From positions 13,376,494 through 13,440,493 of the forward strand of contig NC_033625.1 of the NCBI RefSeq assembly GCF_001540865.1: a DNA stretch of 64,000 nt, in the 5' to 3' direction. The notes below the pieces were generated by a model that made no database searches, was not told the DNA's origin, and was given only the letters and a program-made list of their open reading frames with translations. The translations under genes were made by a program, and so were the position numbers. This DNA is from Ananas comosus. Taxonomy: Eukaryota > Streptophyta > Magnoliopsida > Poales > Bromeliaceae. Positions 34,023 through 45,928 of this stretch are shown piece after piece; position 1 is the stretch's first letter; every line of letters begins with the position of its first letter.

Positions 34023-35052
34023 TTAATTCTCTCCATCTGTTGTTAGAGAATTGTAAACTCTTTCTCTTGCCTTCTTAGCCTGAGGGGAAGTAATGAAATG
34101 AAATTATATGTAGTTGAAGAGAACTAGAAAAATTTGATGAAAAAAGATTATAAATTTATTAAGATTCGGGGGCAATTACTTATATAATCTTGAAAAGTTT
34201 CAAACTTTCTTATTTAACAGCCGCTTAGCAAACTAACATAAAAAGTACTTTTTTAACGTTTCAAGTTCTTTCAAATATACTTTTAAAATTAGATTCTATT
34301 AGTAAACTATTAGAAATATAGTACGTTATCTCTGTAAAATTACTATTTTTATTTTTTCAAATATATCCTTCTAAACTCACTAATCTTTTTTATTTGCCCT
34401 AAAGTTAAGAAAAAAAGAGGTATAGAGGTCTTTCAAATATACCATTTTACCGTTACCAACTTTTATTATTTATCCTTACGTTAGGGGTAGAAGAGTCATT
34501 TTGACTTTTTTTTTTTAACTCTAATGGAAATTTAACTCGGATTTAATTAGAGATAACTTAACGAGTAATAATAGCAAAGTTAGTTCTGAATAACGGGAAA
34601 ACATACGAAGAGTATATTTGAAAAAAAAGGGTATATATAATATTTCAGAAGTTTTGAGGGGTATATATGTAATTATTCCTAAGATTAATAACCACCAAAA
34701 CAGTTACTATTCAGTGACCTACAAATGCTCAGTACTACCACAAATATATTTTTTTAAAAAACAGATGTTGTATGATTTGGCACAGATTAAATTTCTAAGT
34801 TTTGTTTATTTATTTATTTTGATAATATAAATTAGGAACAATTTTATTTTAGATGTAGAAATTAAAGAATCTTACTTCTTTGTCCCAGTTTGTCCTTAAC
34901 ATGATGATTCCATAGAGCAGATCCTGAAGGGAAAGAGCACATATTATCCCAATCCAAAGACCCTGAAAAGTATAACTATTTCTTATACTCATGTCAAATA
35001 AATTCAAAAATATTATGGTAGAAATGTGTAAAGACAACAACAATAAAATTAA

Positions 35053-35097
<45 letters not shown>

Positions 35098-38000
35098 ACC
35101 TTTCCTCTTAAATGAGCAACAAAAGCCAAAATAGCAGAAACAGGAACCCCCACAATGTAGTAAGCTCCAAGATTAATGAATGCACCAATCTTTTGTAGAC
35201 CACATCCTCTTGTAGCTCCTGAATATTAGATAATATTATGTTAATTTAAATTCCAAGAGAGATAGTGCTTGCTCGATCTAGCTTCTAAAAAAATCAACTT
35301 TTGCGATGATCAACGAATGGAACTTCAATATTCGAGAAACTAAGTTCAAAAACTATATTGTGCAAGTCATGAACAGTTCCAACACTAAACATTTCACTAA
35401 ACAAATTTTAAGTATTTGTTCACACAACATTATTCGAGCAGCACTTCTGCTATACTCTGACCTAGACAAACAAATCTAAAGTATGCTTCACAATGTGATA
35501 ATGAAAGAACATTTATACTTGTACACCTCAAAAGGGGTACAGATCTTACACTCTTCATCTTAAGATTTACAAAAATTCAAATAGTTTTTAGTTAGAATAA
35601 AAATAGATTGATGTAACAAGTAGAGAATTAAAGGCTTTTATATAAAGTGGGTGTAAGATGTACACCAATTTTGGAATGTACCAGTAACATTGCTCATAAC
35701 GAAATAGCAAGATTAGGAAGGTTGTACCAGAAAGCACGCTCTGGAATCCATCTACTAGATGGCCCAGTGCAAGCAAGGGCATCAGAGCTGCAACATGTCT
35801 CACCACTTCCTTCTCATTGCTGTATACTTTACCCCACACATTCCTCACCATTATTATGACTAATCCTACGATTAAGCCCTCCGCTAACGCAAGCGCGGCC
35901 GCCACGCGGACCGCCATGCGTGCAGCGTGTGGACGATCGGCGCCCAATTCGTTCGATACGCGTACGCTACAAGAAAAAAAAAAACACAAGAAATTAAAGT
36001 GTCATTTAGCTACTACTGTTAACTTTATTACTGTTGTTGTTGCAATTATTAGAAAAGCTAACCTAATAGCTGTACTGAGACCAAGGATGATCATGAAGAC
36101 CATAGAAGCAGTGTTCAATCTATAGAAAAAAGGTAAAAGAGATCAATATTATAAGGTGTTAATTAAAGAGCAAAACTAACACGAAAAATCTGGGTAATAA
36201 AATTTTAAGAAACGTAAATGAATTGAAGGAATAGATACTTACATGATAGATAACACCGAGGTTTCGAGCTTTGGATTCGGCAGAAGGCCAGAAAGAAGTA
36301 TAAGCAACTCGAACGACCAGAATTCCAAGCTGTTTCAAAAAAAATCAAAGACTATTTGATAAAATTAGAAGTATATATAACACTAACTAATTCATGCCCA
36401 ATTTGCTTGAGATAGTTGCAATACAAGAAAATAGATTATTGGCAAAAATAAAGTGGCGACAAGTTTTATCGCCATTAGATTAGTTAACCTATAGTGGTAA
36501 TACCATTTTTGCCACCGAAATATATTTTGTCGTCACTGTATACTTGTAACGCTCCAATAAGTCTCACATCGGATGCAAAATAATTTTGATTAGAATATAT
36601 GAGACTTTCACATTAGTAATATTAACTGGGTTTAAGCATTTTGGGCCGGTGGTTTAGGCCCAATAAGTTATTATTGCTAGCGGGTCGGGTCGTTTTAATT
36701 AGTATCAGAGATGTATACCAGTTGGAAGTGTGAGAGCTAAGTGCTATGCAGGGCAAAATGCTACATTAACGGATTTAATAGGAGTCACCTCTTGAACCCG
36801 TAGAAGTCACCTCTAAAATCTCACATTTCGCCTGATAATTCTAATCTGTCTGTAATCTGGATTTGGACCTGACGAAGACGTCAATAAGCCTCTACGCTAG
36901 TAATAATAACCGGACTTAAATATTTTGGGCCGGTGATTTGGATCCAACGAGTTATTATTACTAACAAGTTGGGTCGTAACAATACTGACATGTAGTGAAA
37001 AAAAAAAAAATTCCATTAATTAGTTTAAGTTAAATTGTCGCAAAACCCATGGATTCATTTACCAGGGAGACCAACTGCGGCAACATGTGGCGACAATTTT
37101 TGTCGCCATTATGTACATTTGGTGGCGACATTTGATATATTCGGTGGCGACTTCAGTCATCACTGTACGATAATTAATTTGTAGTGTTGAGATACCCTGG
37201 TTACAACTTTGAATGAAGCTCAACATACCACATCATAAGGGCAGACGGAACGGCTAGTCTAATGAAGCTGAAAACATTTTTCAGAGCCTCCCTGGAAAAT
37301 CCAGTCCAGGTTGTGTTGAATGCGGGGGACAGCTTGATATAAAGAGCCAAAAGCAATACATTAAACCAATACGAGATCGAATTCGCCAACGCCGCGCCTC
37401 TGTTGCCGAGGCCGGATTTGAACACCAGGAGCCAACACACAAGGATGTGGAGCAGAGAAGTAATCCCCGAAGTTAGCATGAGAGGAAGGACGATGTTCTG
37501 CGTCTGCATGAATCTAACTTGGCATTGCAGGACGGCGTATCCGAAAAGCGCCGGAATCATCCAGCGAGCGTAGATTCCGGCTTCTGCTGAGATCTCGCGA
37601 TCTTGTCGAAGCGCGACGAGGATGCGGCCCGAGAAAGCCCAGAGGAATGAGACGGGGACGCTTACGAGTGTTAGTACAAGCATTGCCCTTTGCATGTGTA
37701 TGCCCAGCATGTAGTTCTCTTTCGCGCCGAAGGCTTGGCCGCAGAAAGTGTCCAGAGCACTCCCCAGTCCAATCTTGTTCATGCATCAATTAATTTGCAG
37801 TAAAAGCATATCAAAACATATTTCTCCGTTTCTCGATAGCACTACATTTCTTAATAGGACGGTAGAAATTTTATCGTAATCGACTCATTGCGATTTACAG
37901 AACATGATATTATGTACATATACAAATAGAAAACTCATTTCATATAACATAACCTTTCTGCAATTAGAAACAAAGCCTAAATCTCAGCAAGTGGCACCAT

Positions 38001-38558
38001 CCCGTAGAGGGGGGGGGAGAGAGAGCGCGTGTACTACGCACGAAAGGAAATAGAAAACTCACTATCCGTAACACAATCTCCTTATAATAAAAAAACAGAG
38101 CCTAGGAAAACAAATAAAATACTCACTATCATTACAGAAATAACGCCTACGGAAACAAATAAAAAACTCACTATTCGTAATACAATCTCCTTACAATCAG
38201 AAACAGAGCCTACAAAAGCAAATAAAAAACTTATTATCTGTAACACAATCTTCCTATAATCAGAAACAGAGCCTAAACCTCAGTAAGTGGCACCATCTCA
38301 TAGAGTGGAGAGGGAGGGTGTGGGGGTAGGGGGGAAGAGAGAGAAAGCACATGCACTTACAATGAGACCAAAACCAGTGAACCCAGCAAAGGAGGTGGCC
38401 ATGGAGGCACCAGAGAGAGCCAACTCCCCAAGATGGCCCACAAACATAACTGAGATCATGCCAAGAGCATTAAGGAGAAGGTTTGATACCACAAGGGGCC
38501 ATGCCAACCCCAATTGCTTCCTCACCTCCTTCACCACCTCTTCCTTGTTACTCCCCAT
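34023..38558 (-). CDS. MATE-A: DETOXIFICATION/MATE-family efflux transporter, 8 exons, 462 aa
   Basis: Exons: 38361-38558, 37229-37773, 36243-36329, 36063-36119, 35728-35966, 35100-35218, 34876-34962, 34023-34079. All introns are GT-AG and the phases join into one 1389-bp frame. MATE proteins export organic cations, alkaloids and flavonoids in exchange for H+ or Na+ across the vacuolar or plasma membrane with 12 helices. Visible landmarks: [13 protein letters not shown] in exon 1, [11 protein letters not shown] (residues 73-83), [30 protein letters not shown] (exon 3), RVSNELGA (exon 5), [20 protein letters not shown] (exon 6), GLWIGI (exon 7) and a short basic tail [11 protein letters not shown]. 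The start [15 protein letters not shown] at 38558 is preferred; an upstream in-frame ATG at 38585 would add nine Trp-rich residues. The length is slightly short for the family because the N-terminus is brief. Substrate unknown. Confidence 0.9.
34170..34682. mobile_element. MITE of the GGTATATTTGAAA family, copy 2 (MATE-A last intron)
   Basis: Starts GGGGCAATTACTTATATAATC and ends with the inverse (GGGGTATATATGTAATTATTCC region). Interior phrases TTTCAAATATACC and TATTTGCCCTAA match the copies at 25098 and 49484. It lies in the intron between exons 7 and 8. Confidence 0.75.
35054..35095. repeat. Poly-A run of about 40 bp in MATE-A intron 6
   Basis: An uninterrupted A-run on the plus strand (T-run in the transcript) immediately next to the exon 6 donor at 35098-35099. 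On the transcript it starts about 5 nt inside the intron, so the donor GTGGTT is followed by a long U-run. Confidence 0.9.
36419..37186. mobile_element. CACTA-like element in MATE-A intron 2, split by a TRIM
   Basis: The ends are CAATACAAGAAAAT and the inverse of CACTACAAATTAAT, flanked by TTG at 36416-36418 and 37187-37189 (3-bp duplication, as for CACTA). Subterminal copies of GTGGCGACA / TGTCGCCAC occur on both sides. No transposase. The exon 2 donor and exon 3 acceptor are undisturbed. Confidence 0.8.
36545..36981 (+). mobile_element. TRIM element nested in the intronic CACTA
   Basis: The LTR-like ends begin TGTAACGCTCC and end GTCGTAACA, with a degenerate primer site TAGTATCAGAG after the left LTR. 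It is similar throughout to the TRIM at 27172 (ACTGGGTTTAAGCATTTTGG, GAGTTATTATT). Target duplication ATACT at 36540-36544 and 36982-36986. Antisense to MATE-A. Confidence 0.85.
37925..38310. repeat. Imperfect tandem repeat of about 55-60 bp in MATE-A intron 1
   Basis: Four to five units contain AAATAAAAAACTCACTAT, CACAATCTCC and AGAAACAGAGCCTA. The array is bracketed by two copies of CAAGTGGCACCATC (37987 and 38284 areas). Confidence 0.8.
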
Positions 38559-38790
38559 TTGTGGCCACCACTCCCACCACCCCACTCTAAATATTATTAT
38601 GTATATTTACTTCTTATAATGTGAGTAGTAGTGTGGAGAAGGAGCAAGGGATAAAAAGTGGGGAGCACAAATGTTGTGAGGGTCCACATGTCAGCTTCAT
38701 AAGATACTTCTTTTTTAATTTTAATGTAATGTAAAGGGAGCTGATGATCCATGTGTCAGCTTCACAAGATTACGTATTTATATTCATATG
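38559..38790 (-). promoter_or_regulatory. 5' flank of MATE-A
   Basis: Upstream of the start codon. CATGTCAGCTTCATAAGAT and CATGTGTCAGCTTCACAAGAT occur about 62 bp apart (38689 and 38753 areas) and could be a duplicated regulatory patch. A TATA-like TAAATATACATAATAAT lies at about 38590-38610 on the minus strand. Function is inferred from position only. Confidence 0.3.
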
Positions 38791-40268
38791 AAAACTTGTA
38801 GGAAAATGCATGCTTAGTGGTTTATAAATGTTGTTTTCTTTATAGAATTATTAATATATATATTAGTAAATTTATTTGATGGTCACCCAGGCTTAAGTTG
38901 CGGTAAAAATAAAAAGAGAGACAATTCTTCGACAAATACGAAAATATTATTAATCAGTACGTATATACATAGGGTTGGATATTTGAATCCTACTATAATT
39001 GCAGATAATAAATTTTAGTATATCTATAGATCTAAGCCTATAAAAAGTAATCAAATAATCAGACACAAAATACAAAAATTTTTAAAATAACCTAAAATTG
39101 CAAAAACAAGAGGTTTAAACAGTTTAATTTGGATCCCAAAAATGACCAGAAGGGCTTTACCTTTTGACGCGTAGATCTCGAAAGGTGTCTTCGAATTAGG
39201 GTTGTATGCTGATCAAAACAGATACTCAAGCGAAAAATTACGACCGTTTAAAAACTTTCCGCAATGATTGTAAAATTGCCGGTGGGAATTTCGGCCTAAC
39301 TTGATTGAGCCATACTTTTCACGAACTTTAATGCTAAATTAGCCGCATCAAATAGTTTTAAAATGCATGTATTAATTAATTAAAAATTTTGTATTATAAG
39401 TGTCAACATATTAATAAGAGTTGAGAGGTGCGGTACGTGCTTCCAAAAGAACGGAGGCCTTTATACTTTTCTTTTATATTTCATGATCTAACTAATTAAC
39501 ATGCGGATCGACAGTTTGTTCCTTTATATATAATCCATATTATTAAAAGTATCTAGGCACTAAATTTTGTGATTTCTTGTATCATTTGCCCAGTGATCTA
39601 ATCATCTAAAAACAAACTATTAATTAAAGTAGAAATTTTATTGAAACTGATTTTACAAGACTTAGATTAGAGATCGATTTTACTTGCTTTGGATTGTTCT
39701 ATACAATTAAATTTGCGAACATATAATTAAAATTGGCAATTAAATATATCAATTTTAAGACTTTTCGATCACTAGAACATATTAATAGTGCCGAAAAGCC
39801 ATAAATTTGATATCTAAATAATTTAAATAGTTTAGATCATACTAATAGAGCCAATGGTGAATTTAAATATCCCGTTATCAAAAGTATAATAAAAATATAA
39901 AAATTTTCGTACTTTCGAAAGAATTTCTAATGCACTCTACTAATAGTAGATACAAACAATATTTGGAATGACCTTACTGCCATTAAAATAGGCATGTGAA
40001 AACATATTACTCTCTCTTTCTAATATTGTTAAAATTCAAAAAAATAATTGTATAAATTCTAGGGATAGGAATACAACTCATGGATTCAAGATAGTAATCC
40101 TATAATCTTTTTGGGTTGTAGATTAAGCAGTTCCTTTTTCCTGTTTTTTATTTTGCGGATTTAGATAATATATACCTAATAAGACAAAATTACCCAAACA
40201 CTAAAACTTGTATTTGGGGCTTCTTATATATGCATGTTGCCAACTCACTAATGTTTCTCCTTACAAGC
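38791..40268. other. AT-rich intergenic DNA, no gene seen
   Basis: No exon or element ends recognised. The part at 39620-39880 shares TTTGATATCTAAATAATTTAAAT-type phrases with 61300-61750, probably an old member of the same MITE group. Confidence 0.5.
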
Positions 40269-40280
40269 ATCTCCTCAACN

Positions 40281-40435
40281 TTTTTTTTTTTTTAAGAGAT
40301 AGGTAGCACGTTACCCGCTTCGTTTATTTCATTTAGAAATAAACTTAGCTAGAAATGTGAATCAACTAAGATTCGAACTTGGGTCTCGGGTACCAACCAC
40401 CAAACCCTTTGCTACTTGCTTTAGGAGCGGTCGGT
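40281..40435 (-). mobile_element. SINE copy 3, full length with target duplication
   Basis: The poly-T (40281-40294) is followed by AAGAGATAGGTAGCACGTTACCC, the antisense tail, then the body and the antisense B box GATTCGAACTTGGG and head. Target duplication ATCTCCTCAAC (40269-40279) and ATCTCATCAAC (40436-40446). An N at 40280 adjoins the poly-T. Confidence 0.9.
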
Positions 40436-40515
40436 ATCTCATCAACTACCTTCGTAATCTCTTTTTCAAGTTTCACACTTTTTAAGACTCTTCAAAGCCT
40501 AATTTACTGCTACAA

Positions 40516-40674
40516 TATTTTTTTTTTTTTTGAGAGATAGATAGTATACTACTCGCTTTGTTTATTTCATTTAGAAATAAACTTAGCTGGAAATGTGAAT
40601 CAACTAGGATTCGAACTTGGGATCTCGGGTACCAACCACCAAGCCCTTTGCCACTTGCGCTAGAGACGGTCGAT
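40516..40674 (-). mobile_element. SINE copy 4, full length with target duplication
   Basis: Same family and orientation as the copy 80 bp to its left. The minus strand reads CTAGCGCAAGTGGCAAAGGG (A-box region), CCAAGTTCGAATCCTAG (B box) and ends in TCTCTC plus poly(A). Target duplication of about 18 bp: AATTTACTGCTACAATAT (40501-40518) against AATTTACTGCTACAGTAT (40675-40692). Confidence 0.92.
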
Positions 40675-40862
40675 AATTTACTGCTACAGTATTGGTAGTT
40701 GGTAAAGGACACTGGTTTCAAACATAGCAAATGTAGTTTGGTTCGACCTAATTATAAATACAGTAATTTGAAGATACATGCATGTAGTTAGAAATACAAT
40801 AAGTATAATTATATGCATTTGATTTAGTTAGATCTAGTTAAAAAAAAACTTGCAGGTATGAA

Positions 40863-41186
40863 TACTTTGTTTGGTTACATGCTGTTAAAAAGTGCATTTA
40901 AGAATTTTTATTATTTCATACATGTGGTAGTGAGATTATCTTTTATGTAGAAAAGAAAAAAAAAAAAAAAAAGATAGTGGAGAAGTAAGCTAATCTCTGT
41001 GTAAAATTAGTCTCTCCAATTGCTGCAGTTAGAATTGCAGTCAATTTATGCGTAGTTGCAATTGCTGTAATTAAGCCTTCTCGTGCAGTTGAATTTAAAC
41101 GCATCAAAATATGTAAACACCGGATTTGGACTGCATGCAGTTGTAGCTGCAGTGCAGTTGCAATTACGTATAACCAAACAGCCGCT
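40863..41186. mobile_element. Diverged Tourist-like MITE
   Basis: Left end TTTGTTTGGTTACATGCTG and right end ATAACCAAACAGCCGC are inverted, with TGCAGTTGTAGCTGCAGTGC inside, as in the element at 6339-7109. The exact borders and TTA duplication are blurred. Confidence 0.55.
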
Positions 41187-41847
41187 ATTTGTTATATGAG
41201 ATGACTACTTAAGAGGTTGAGAATTCAAATTTGAATCTCGTAAAAAATTATTATACATGACTAGTTAAACTTGAGATTAAGAGTGCTGATCTTGTTATGG
41301 CAGTGACGAGAATTTTTTATCAATTTTATTAATTTGGATTATTTAAATATTAAATTTACAAATATAATATATTGGCATGTAAATTTGTCAATTTTGAGTC
41401 TTTTCATCGCTAGGCAAATTATTGTGTTGTAAAGCCATAAAATGCTACAATAGTGGTAATTAGTATAATAATAATTGCTAATTGTTTGTATCATTACACT
41501 CTTTTATTATTTTGTTTAAATATTAATTTTATATAATTTAATGTATTGAAAAAATATCTTTTTTAATTATCATAGTTGATTAGTTCACAATACATTCGGC
41601 TAAGAGATGGGCGATAACCTATTTTTTAAAAAAATTAGAAGCAAATAAAATTGTTTTAAATTTTTTATTATTAAATAAATATCTTGCGTTAAAGAATTAT
41701 AACTAATTCACTATCCACTCCTATATCTTTTCCAAAAAATAAAATATGAAGAAATGACCATGATACCAAACGAGGTCAAAGTTTGTAATATTTTGTTTTT
41801 ATTTTAAAATTACATATGATATTATGATGTGATGGGCCAAGTCTGAC

Positions 41848-42072
41848 TACTATACTTTTATGAGTATAGATTTTTTTTGTATTCATAAATTTTCGGCCAT
41901 TAGATGTATCATTTAGACTATTTTCATCCATTAGATCATATTATTCAACCAATCATCCACTCAAATTTAGGAAATCACTATTATCCTAACTGTGAACCAC
42001 TATCATCCTAATCATACATCTCTTCATCCAACGGTCGAAAACTTATGAATATAAAGGGGTCTATACTCATAA
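41848..42072. mobile_element. MITE of the CTACTATACTCATAAG family, copy 1
   Basis: Left end CTACTATACTTTTATGAGTA and right end TACTCATAAGAGTATAGTAG are inverted. The interior phrases CCATTAGATCATATTATTCA and CATCTCTTCATCCAACGG recur at 57049-57311. Confidence 0.8.
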
Positions 42073-42584
42073 GAGTATAGTAGCCCTAGCCGGCCCAAAT
42101 ATTAATTTATTTAATTCCCTTTTTTACTCAAACAAACAATATACTTTTTCTAGTTAATCAAACCTTTAAACTAAGGCTTCTTCTGGAATTGCGGGATGAT
42201 TGCGTTACGTGTGGTTATTATATATTTTCTGCGATCCCACCGAAAAATGCAGAAGCATATTCATATATACTTTTTTCCTAACTCCATTTTATCTAACAGC
42301 GTTAGATAGATCTCAATACCAAACTAAGCCTAAAAGTAAGATTACATAAGTGAATATTTGAATGGTCATTAATAGATTTAGTTGTTATAACTTCTTTTAT
42401 ATTCTAATGACCAATGTTATTGTTAATTATTAGTAATTGTTTGTGTTTTCTGTAGAATTTATTTTAAGTTGGAATGCTTTTAGATTTTGATACCTTCTCC
42501 ACTACAGTCCACAAAATCTCCAACTCCATTAGTTGCAGTGCATCTAATTAAAAGCTCGCCAACCAAAGGTTACATTTAGGGCAC

Positions 42585-43120
42585 GTTTGGTTCAGATAGA
42601 AATCGCAATCGAAATGAGAATGAGAACGTGAATGAATCGAAATCGGAAACAGATTAAGAGGAATCGGAATGGGAAAATCATATTCAAGTTGATATTCAAA
42701 AAATTTAAATTTACTACTCAAACCCGTAGTCAAAATTTGAATCTACATTTAGACTCTCAACTTGAATTTAAAATTTGAATATATCACTTAAATTCAAGTT
42801 AAACTCAAAATTCAAATTTAAAGCTGAACTCAAATATCAACCTTATATTAGAATTTAAATTTAAACTTAGAAAATTAAAATTTTTGAATTTTGAATTCAA
42901 ATTAGTTATAAGGTTAAATATAGATTAATTGTTGGTGAAGAAAAAAAAAGTAATTATTTTCTCAACACCTCTAAAATGGGAATTGAGGAGATTCGATTTC
43001 TATGTCTGAATGAGAGTCAGAATATATATCAATCCTTCAAACCAAATACTACTAATAATTACGAATGAATTAATCTGATTCTCATCCCAAACCTCAAATC
43101 CTTTAAACGGAACATTCAAA
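42585..43120. mobile_element. MITE-like element, GTTTGGTT termini
   Basis: Left end GGGCACGTTTGGTTCAGATA. Toward the right end the complementary strand reads GTTCCGTTTAAAGGATTTGAG. The arms repeat GAATGAGAATGAGAAC-like and CTCATTC-like words in inverse. Borders uncertain. Confidence 0.45.
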
Positions 43121-43533
43121 TCATACATGTTGTTAGAGAAATCATTGAGACAACGTGGTCCACCATGCTAATCATAGATTCCTAAAAAATAAACTAGAAT
43201 TTTAATGTAAAGCAGTGATCCCAAAAAAAGATATGGAACATACAGCGCGCCGTAGGATACATATAAATATATATGTATCTAATCAATTCCAAGCCGTACA
43301 AGAAAACATAAAATATCAGATACATCTAATATATATAGTGTTCTCTATAACATATGATTTAACAGTTTGAAATTACGTATTGTCATGTCCTATCCCACGT
43401 GCATGGTAATAGTCTAATCAAGAATAATATGAAATTTATTTATCAAATTAAAGTTCAGACCAAATAGAACCGAAATTGTACGATATGTAAAAAAAGAGTG
43501 TGTATATATATGTATGTATATATATATATATAC

Positions 43534-43734
43534 CATTAAGCTGAGGCCGGTGACGAAGAGGAAGCTGGTGGCGACGGCGGTGCCGGAGAAGACGCGCTGG
43601 CCGAGGCGGCCGACGAACATGAGCGAGATGGCCTGCCGGCTGAAGCTGAGCAGGTTGGCTACCACCACCGGCACGGCCACCTTCAGCTGCTTCTTTGCCT
43701 CTTCCACCACCCCCCTCTCTCCCTCTCCTTCCAT
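43534..43734 (-). pseudogene. Orphan MATE first exon (MATE-B)
   Basis: An open 201-bp exon from ATG (43734) to a consensus-like donor (ATG, GTATAT at 43532-43533). It encodes MEGEGERGVVEEAKKQLKVA, then VAVPVVVANLLSFSRQ and LMFVGRLGQRVFSGTAVATSF. This is the first helix region of a MATE protein. It is GC-richer than exon 1 of MATE-A and ends in phase 0, as do the first exons of MATE-A and MATE-C. No exon with an LDTxCGQ motif lies between it and MATE-A exon 1. It is therefore either a relic whose other exons were lost, or an alternative distal first exon that could splice to MATE-A exon 2 (37773), skipping exon 1. Confidence 0.75.
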
Positions 43735-43739
43735 TTTTA

Positions 43740-44692
43740 TTTCTCTTCACTTTGTTGGTGTGCCCCTCGCTCTCTAATATAAAAAAGGGGACAAAACTTG
43801 AGTGGAGAGCTCCTCAACACCGTCTCGTTGGGGAGTCCTTGATTCGCTATGAAGTATTAGTTTCGTCTCAGTGCAATGGTTTGTCGGATGTTTTTTAATA
43901 TTAAAATTTAAAAAATAAAATTAAATTTTTTAAAAAAGTATATATAGTTTTTGAATAAAGATAAAAATAATACAGAACAACGAATTTAGACTCTTTAACG
44001 AAACGTCATTAGGAATCACCCACTAAAGTTTTTTCCCAAAAACTGTGGAAAGCCAAAAATTATATGGAAAAGGTGGGGGTAGGGAACAAACTTATCTTTT
44101 ATCTTTTTCTTTTTTGGATAAAGTGAACTACTATCTAATTCTTCTAATTTTAGAAATAATCATTTTTTTTTGTAAGAACTTAAAGTGTTTAGAAAATAGT
44201 ATTTTATTATTTATATTCAACATTCTCATTTATATTTCGGCTGGAGCCTCTTCGATAGGCCGAAGACGATGACTTCGAAAGTTAATAGAAAAAAATTAAG
44301 TGAGAGTAGAAATCTGATGGTTCAAACTTAAAATCTTCTTTTCTGATATTGTGTTAAATTACGTAAAACAATTATTTTTCTTCAAAATTTTAAGCCATCA
44401 GAAAAAGAACGTTTTTAATATTTATATTCAACATATTGCAATACACGTATGTCTTTTTCGCTCGTAGTACGTAGAATTCTATTACATAATTTTGATCGAG
44501 TGAGTATCGCTCATAGTATTAACGTTTATGCTATTTATCTATAAAATTATAACTTCATTTCGATGCAGAACTACCTAATTAGTGTCATATATACTTTTCC
44601 TCCTCAAATAATTTTTCTTTTTAATTTATTAAGAAGTGCTTATGTATGCTTTTGTCTTAATTAATTGAAGGTGCAATTATAATCCTTCCAGA
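43740..44692. other. 5' flank of the orphan exon and AT-rich DNA
   Basis: No further MATE exon or other gene was recognised. Confidence 0.5.
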
Positions 44693-45033
44693 ATAAATTG
44701 CACTTTTTGGTCCTCAAACTGTGAGGCAGGTGACACTTTGGTCTTCAAACTTTTATTTATCATAATTTCTGGTTCAAACTTTTCAAATTATTTAACTAAA
44801 TTTTAACGCATCGGTGATGTAAAAGCAATATGACATCTCAATTATTACGTATTATCGGTTATAACACTACCACTTTACCTCTACATTAGTAATATATCAA
44901 TAATTAGTTAACTAAATTGTGTTATACAATTTAATTGCAAAAATTTTAAAAGTTCGAGCGAAAAATTATGATATATTGAAGTTTGGGCACCAAAATGTTA
45001 CAGTCTTATAGTTTGAGGACCAAATGTGCAATT
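44693..45033. mobile_element. Foldback MITE, AAATTGCAC...GGTCCTCAAACT termini
   Basis: Left end AAATTGCACTTTTTGGTCC and right end GGACCAAATGTGCAATTT are inverted and extend over about 60 bp. The interior contains a second inverted pair around AAAATTTTAAAAGTTCGAGC. A diverged relative is at about 53330-53565 in MATE-C. Confidence 0.75.
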
Positions 45034-45284
45034 TATCCTCTTTCCACTTGGTGCCCTTCTATGGTGGGGGAGCTCTCCATTTCCACCTGCACGAACTAAA
45101 AGATTTGTATGTAGTGGCATTTCTTTACAATTTTTTTTTTCGGGGTTTTTTCGCAAATAGCCCCCTGACAAATTTTATTTGCAAAAATAGCCCTGTCTAA
45201 AATTTATTTACAAAAATGGCCCTGGCCCTGCCACGCCAGCGCCACGTCAGCGCCACGCGGGCAGGGTCTGGGCCAGGTAGTCAA

Positions 45285-45670
45285 GTTGAACACGGTGATT
45301 GGTTCACCGTGTCTAAACACGGTGAACCAATCACCGTGTTCATTGTGTTAAAAAAATCACACCCCGCCCGGGGCGTTACTATTGCATTAGACACGGTGAT
45401 TCGTTCACCGTGTCTAGACACGGTGATTCGTTCACCGCGTCTAGACACGGTGAACAATTTACCGTGTCCTTCACTTCCATTTTTGGCCAAACACGGCCTG
45501 GCTACTTGTATTGGTCACGGACTTAACCATTTTCGGGGGTGCTGAATACATTTGTATTGGACACGGTGAACCACTCACCGTGTCCAGAGATTTGTATTGG
45601 ACACGGTGAATGGATCACCGTGTCCAATAGATTTGTATTGGACACGGTGAATGGATCACCGTGTCCAATA
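45285..45670. repeat. Palindrome cluster in the left TIR (about 8 copies)
   Basis: Each unit has arms GACACGGTGA and TCACCGTGTC around a 5-nt core. Cores read by eye: TTGGT, ACCAA, TTCGT, TTCGT, ACAAT, ACCAC, ATGGA, ATGGA. A few arms have one or two substitutions. Confidence 0.9.
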
Positions 45671-45928
45671 CAACTGCCCACCCAACTAAAAATTTGCCGC
45701 AGAAAAATCAATTACAAGATTCAATACAAGAATACAATACAGATACCTATCAATACACATCACAACACATCACAACATCACAAAAGTAATACACATCACA
45801 ACATCACAAAATTAATACACATTACAACATCACAACCAATAGAATCTCAATAATATAATCAATACCAAATAATCAAAACAGAATATACAAAATAAATGCA
45901 AGTTATACAATAATATATAAATATAATA

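Noticed and set aside
38559..38585. Upstream in-frame ATG of MATE-A adding MGWWEWWPQ
   Set aside because: The downstream MGSNKEE start fits family N-termini better; cannot be excluded without transcript data.
42171..42335. Possible MITE with AAACTAAGGC / ACTAAGCCTA ends
   Set aside because: The ends do not align as inverted repeats over more than about 10 bp.
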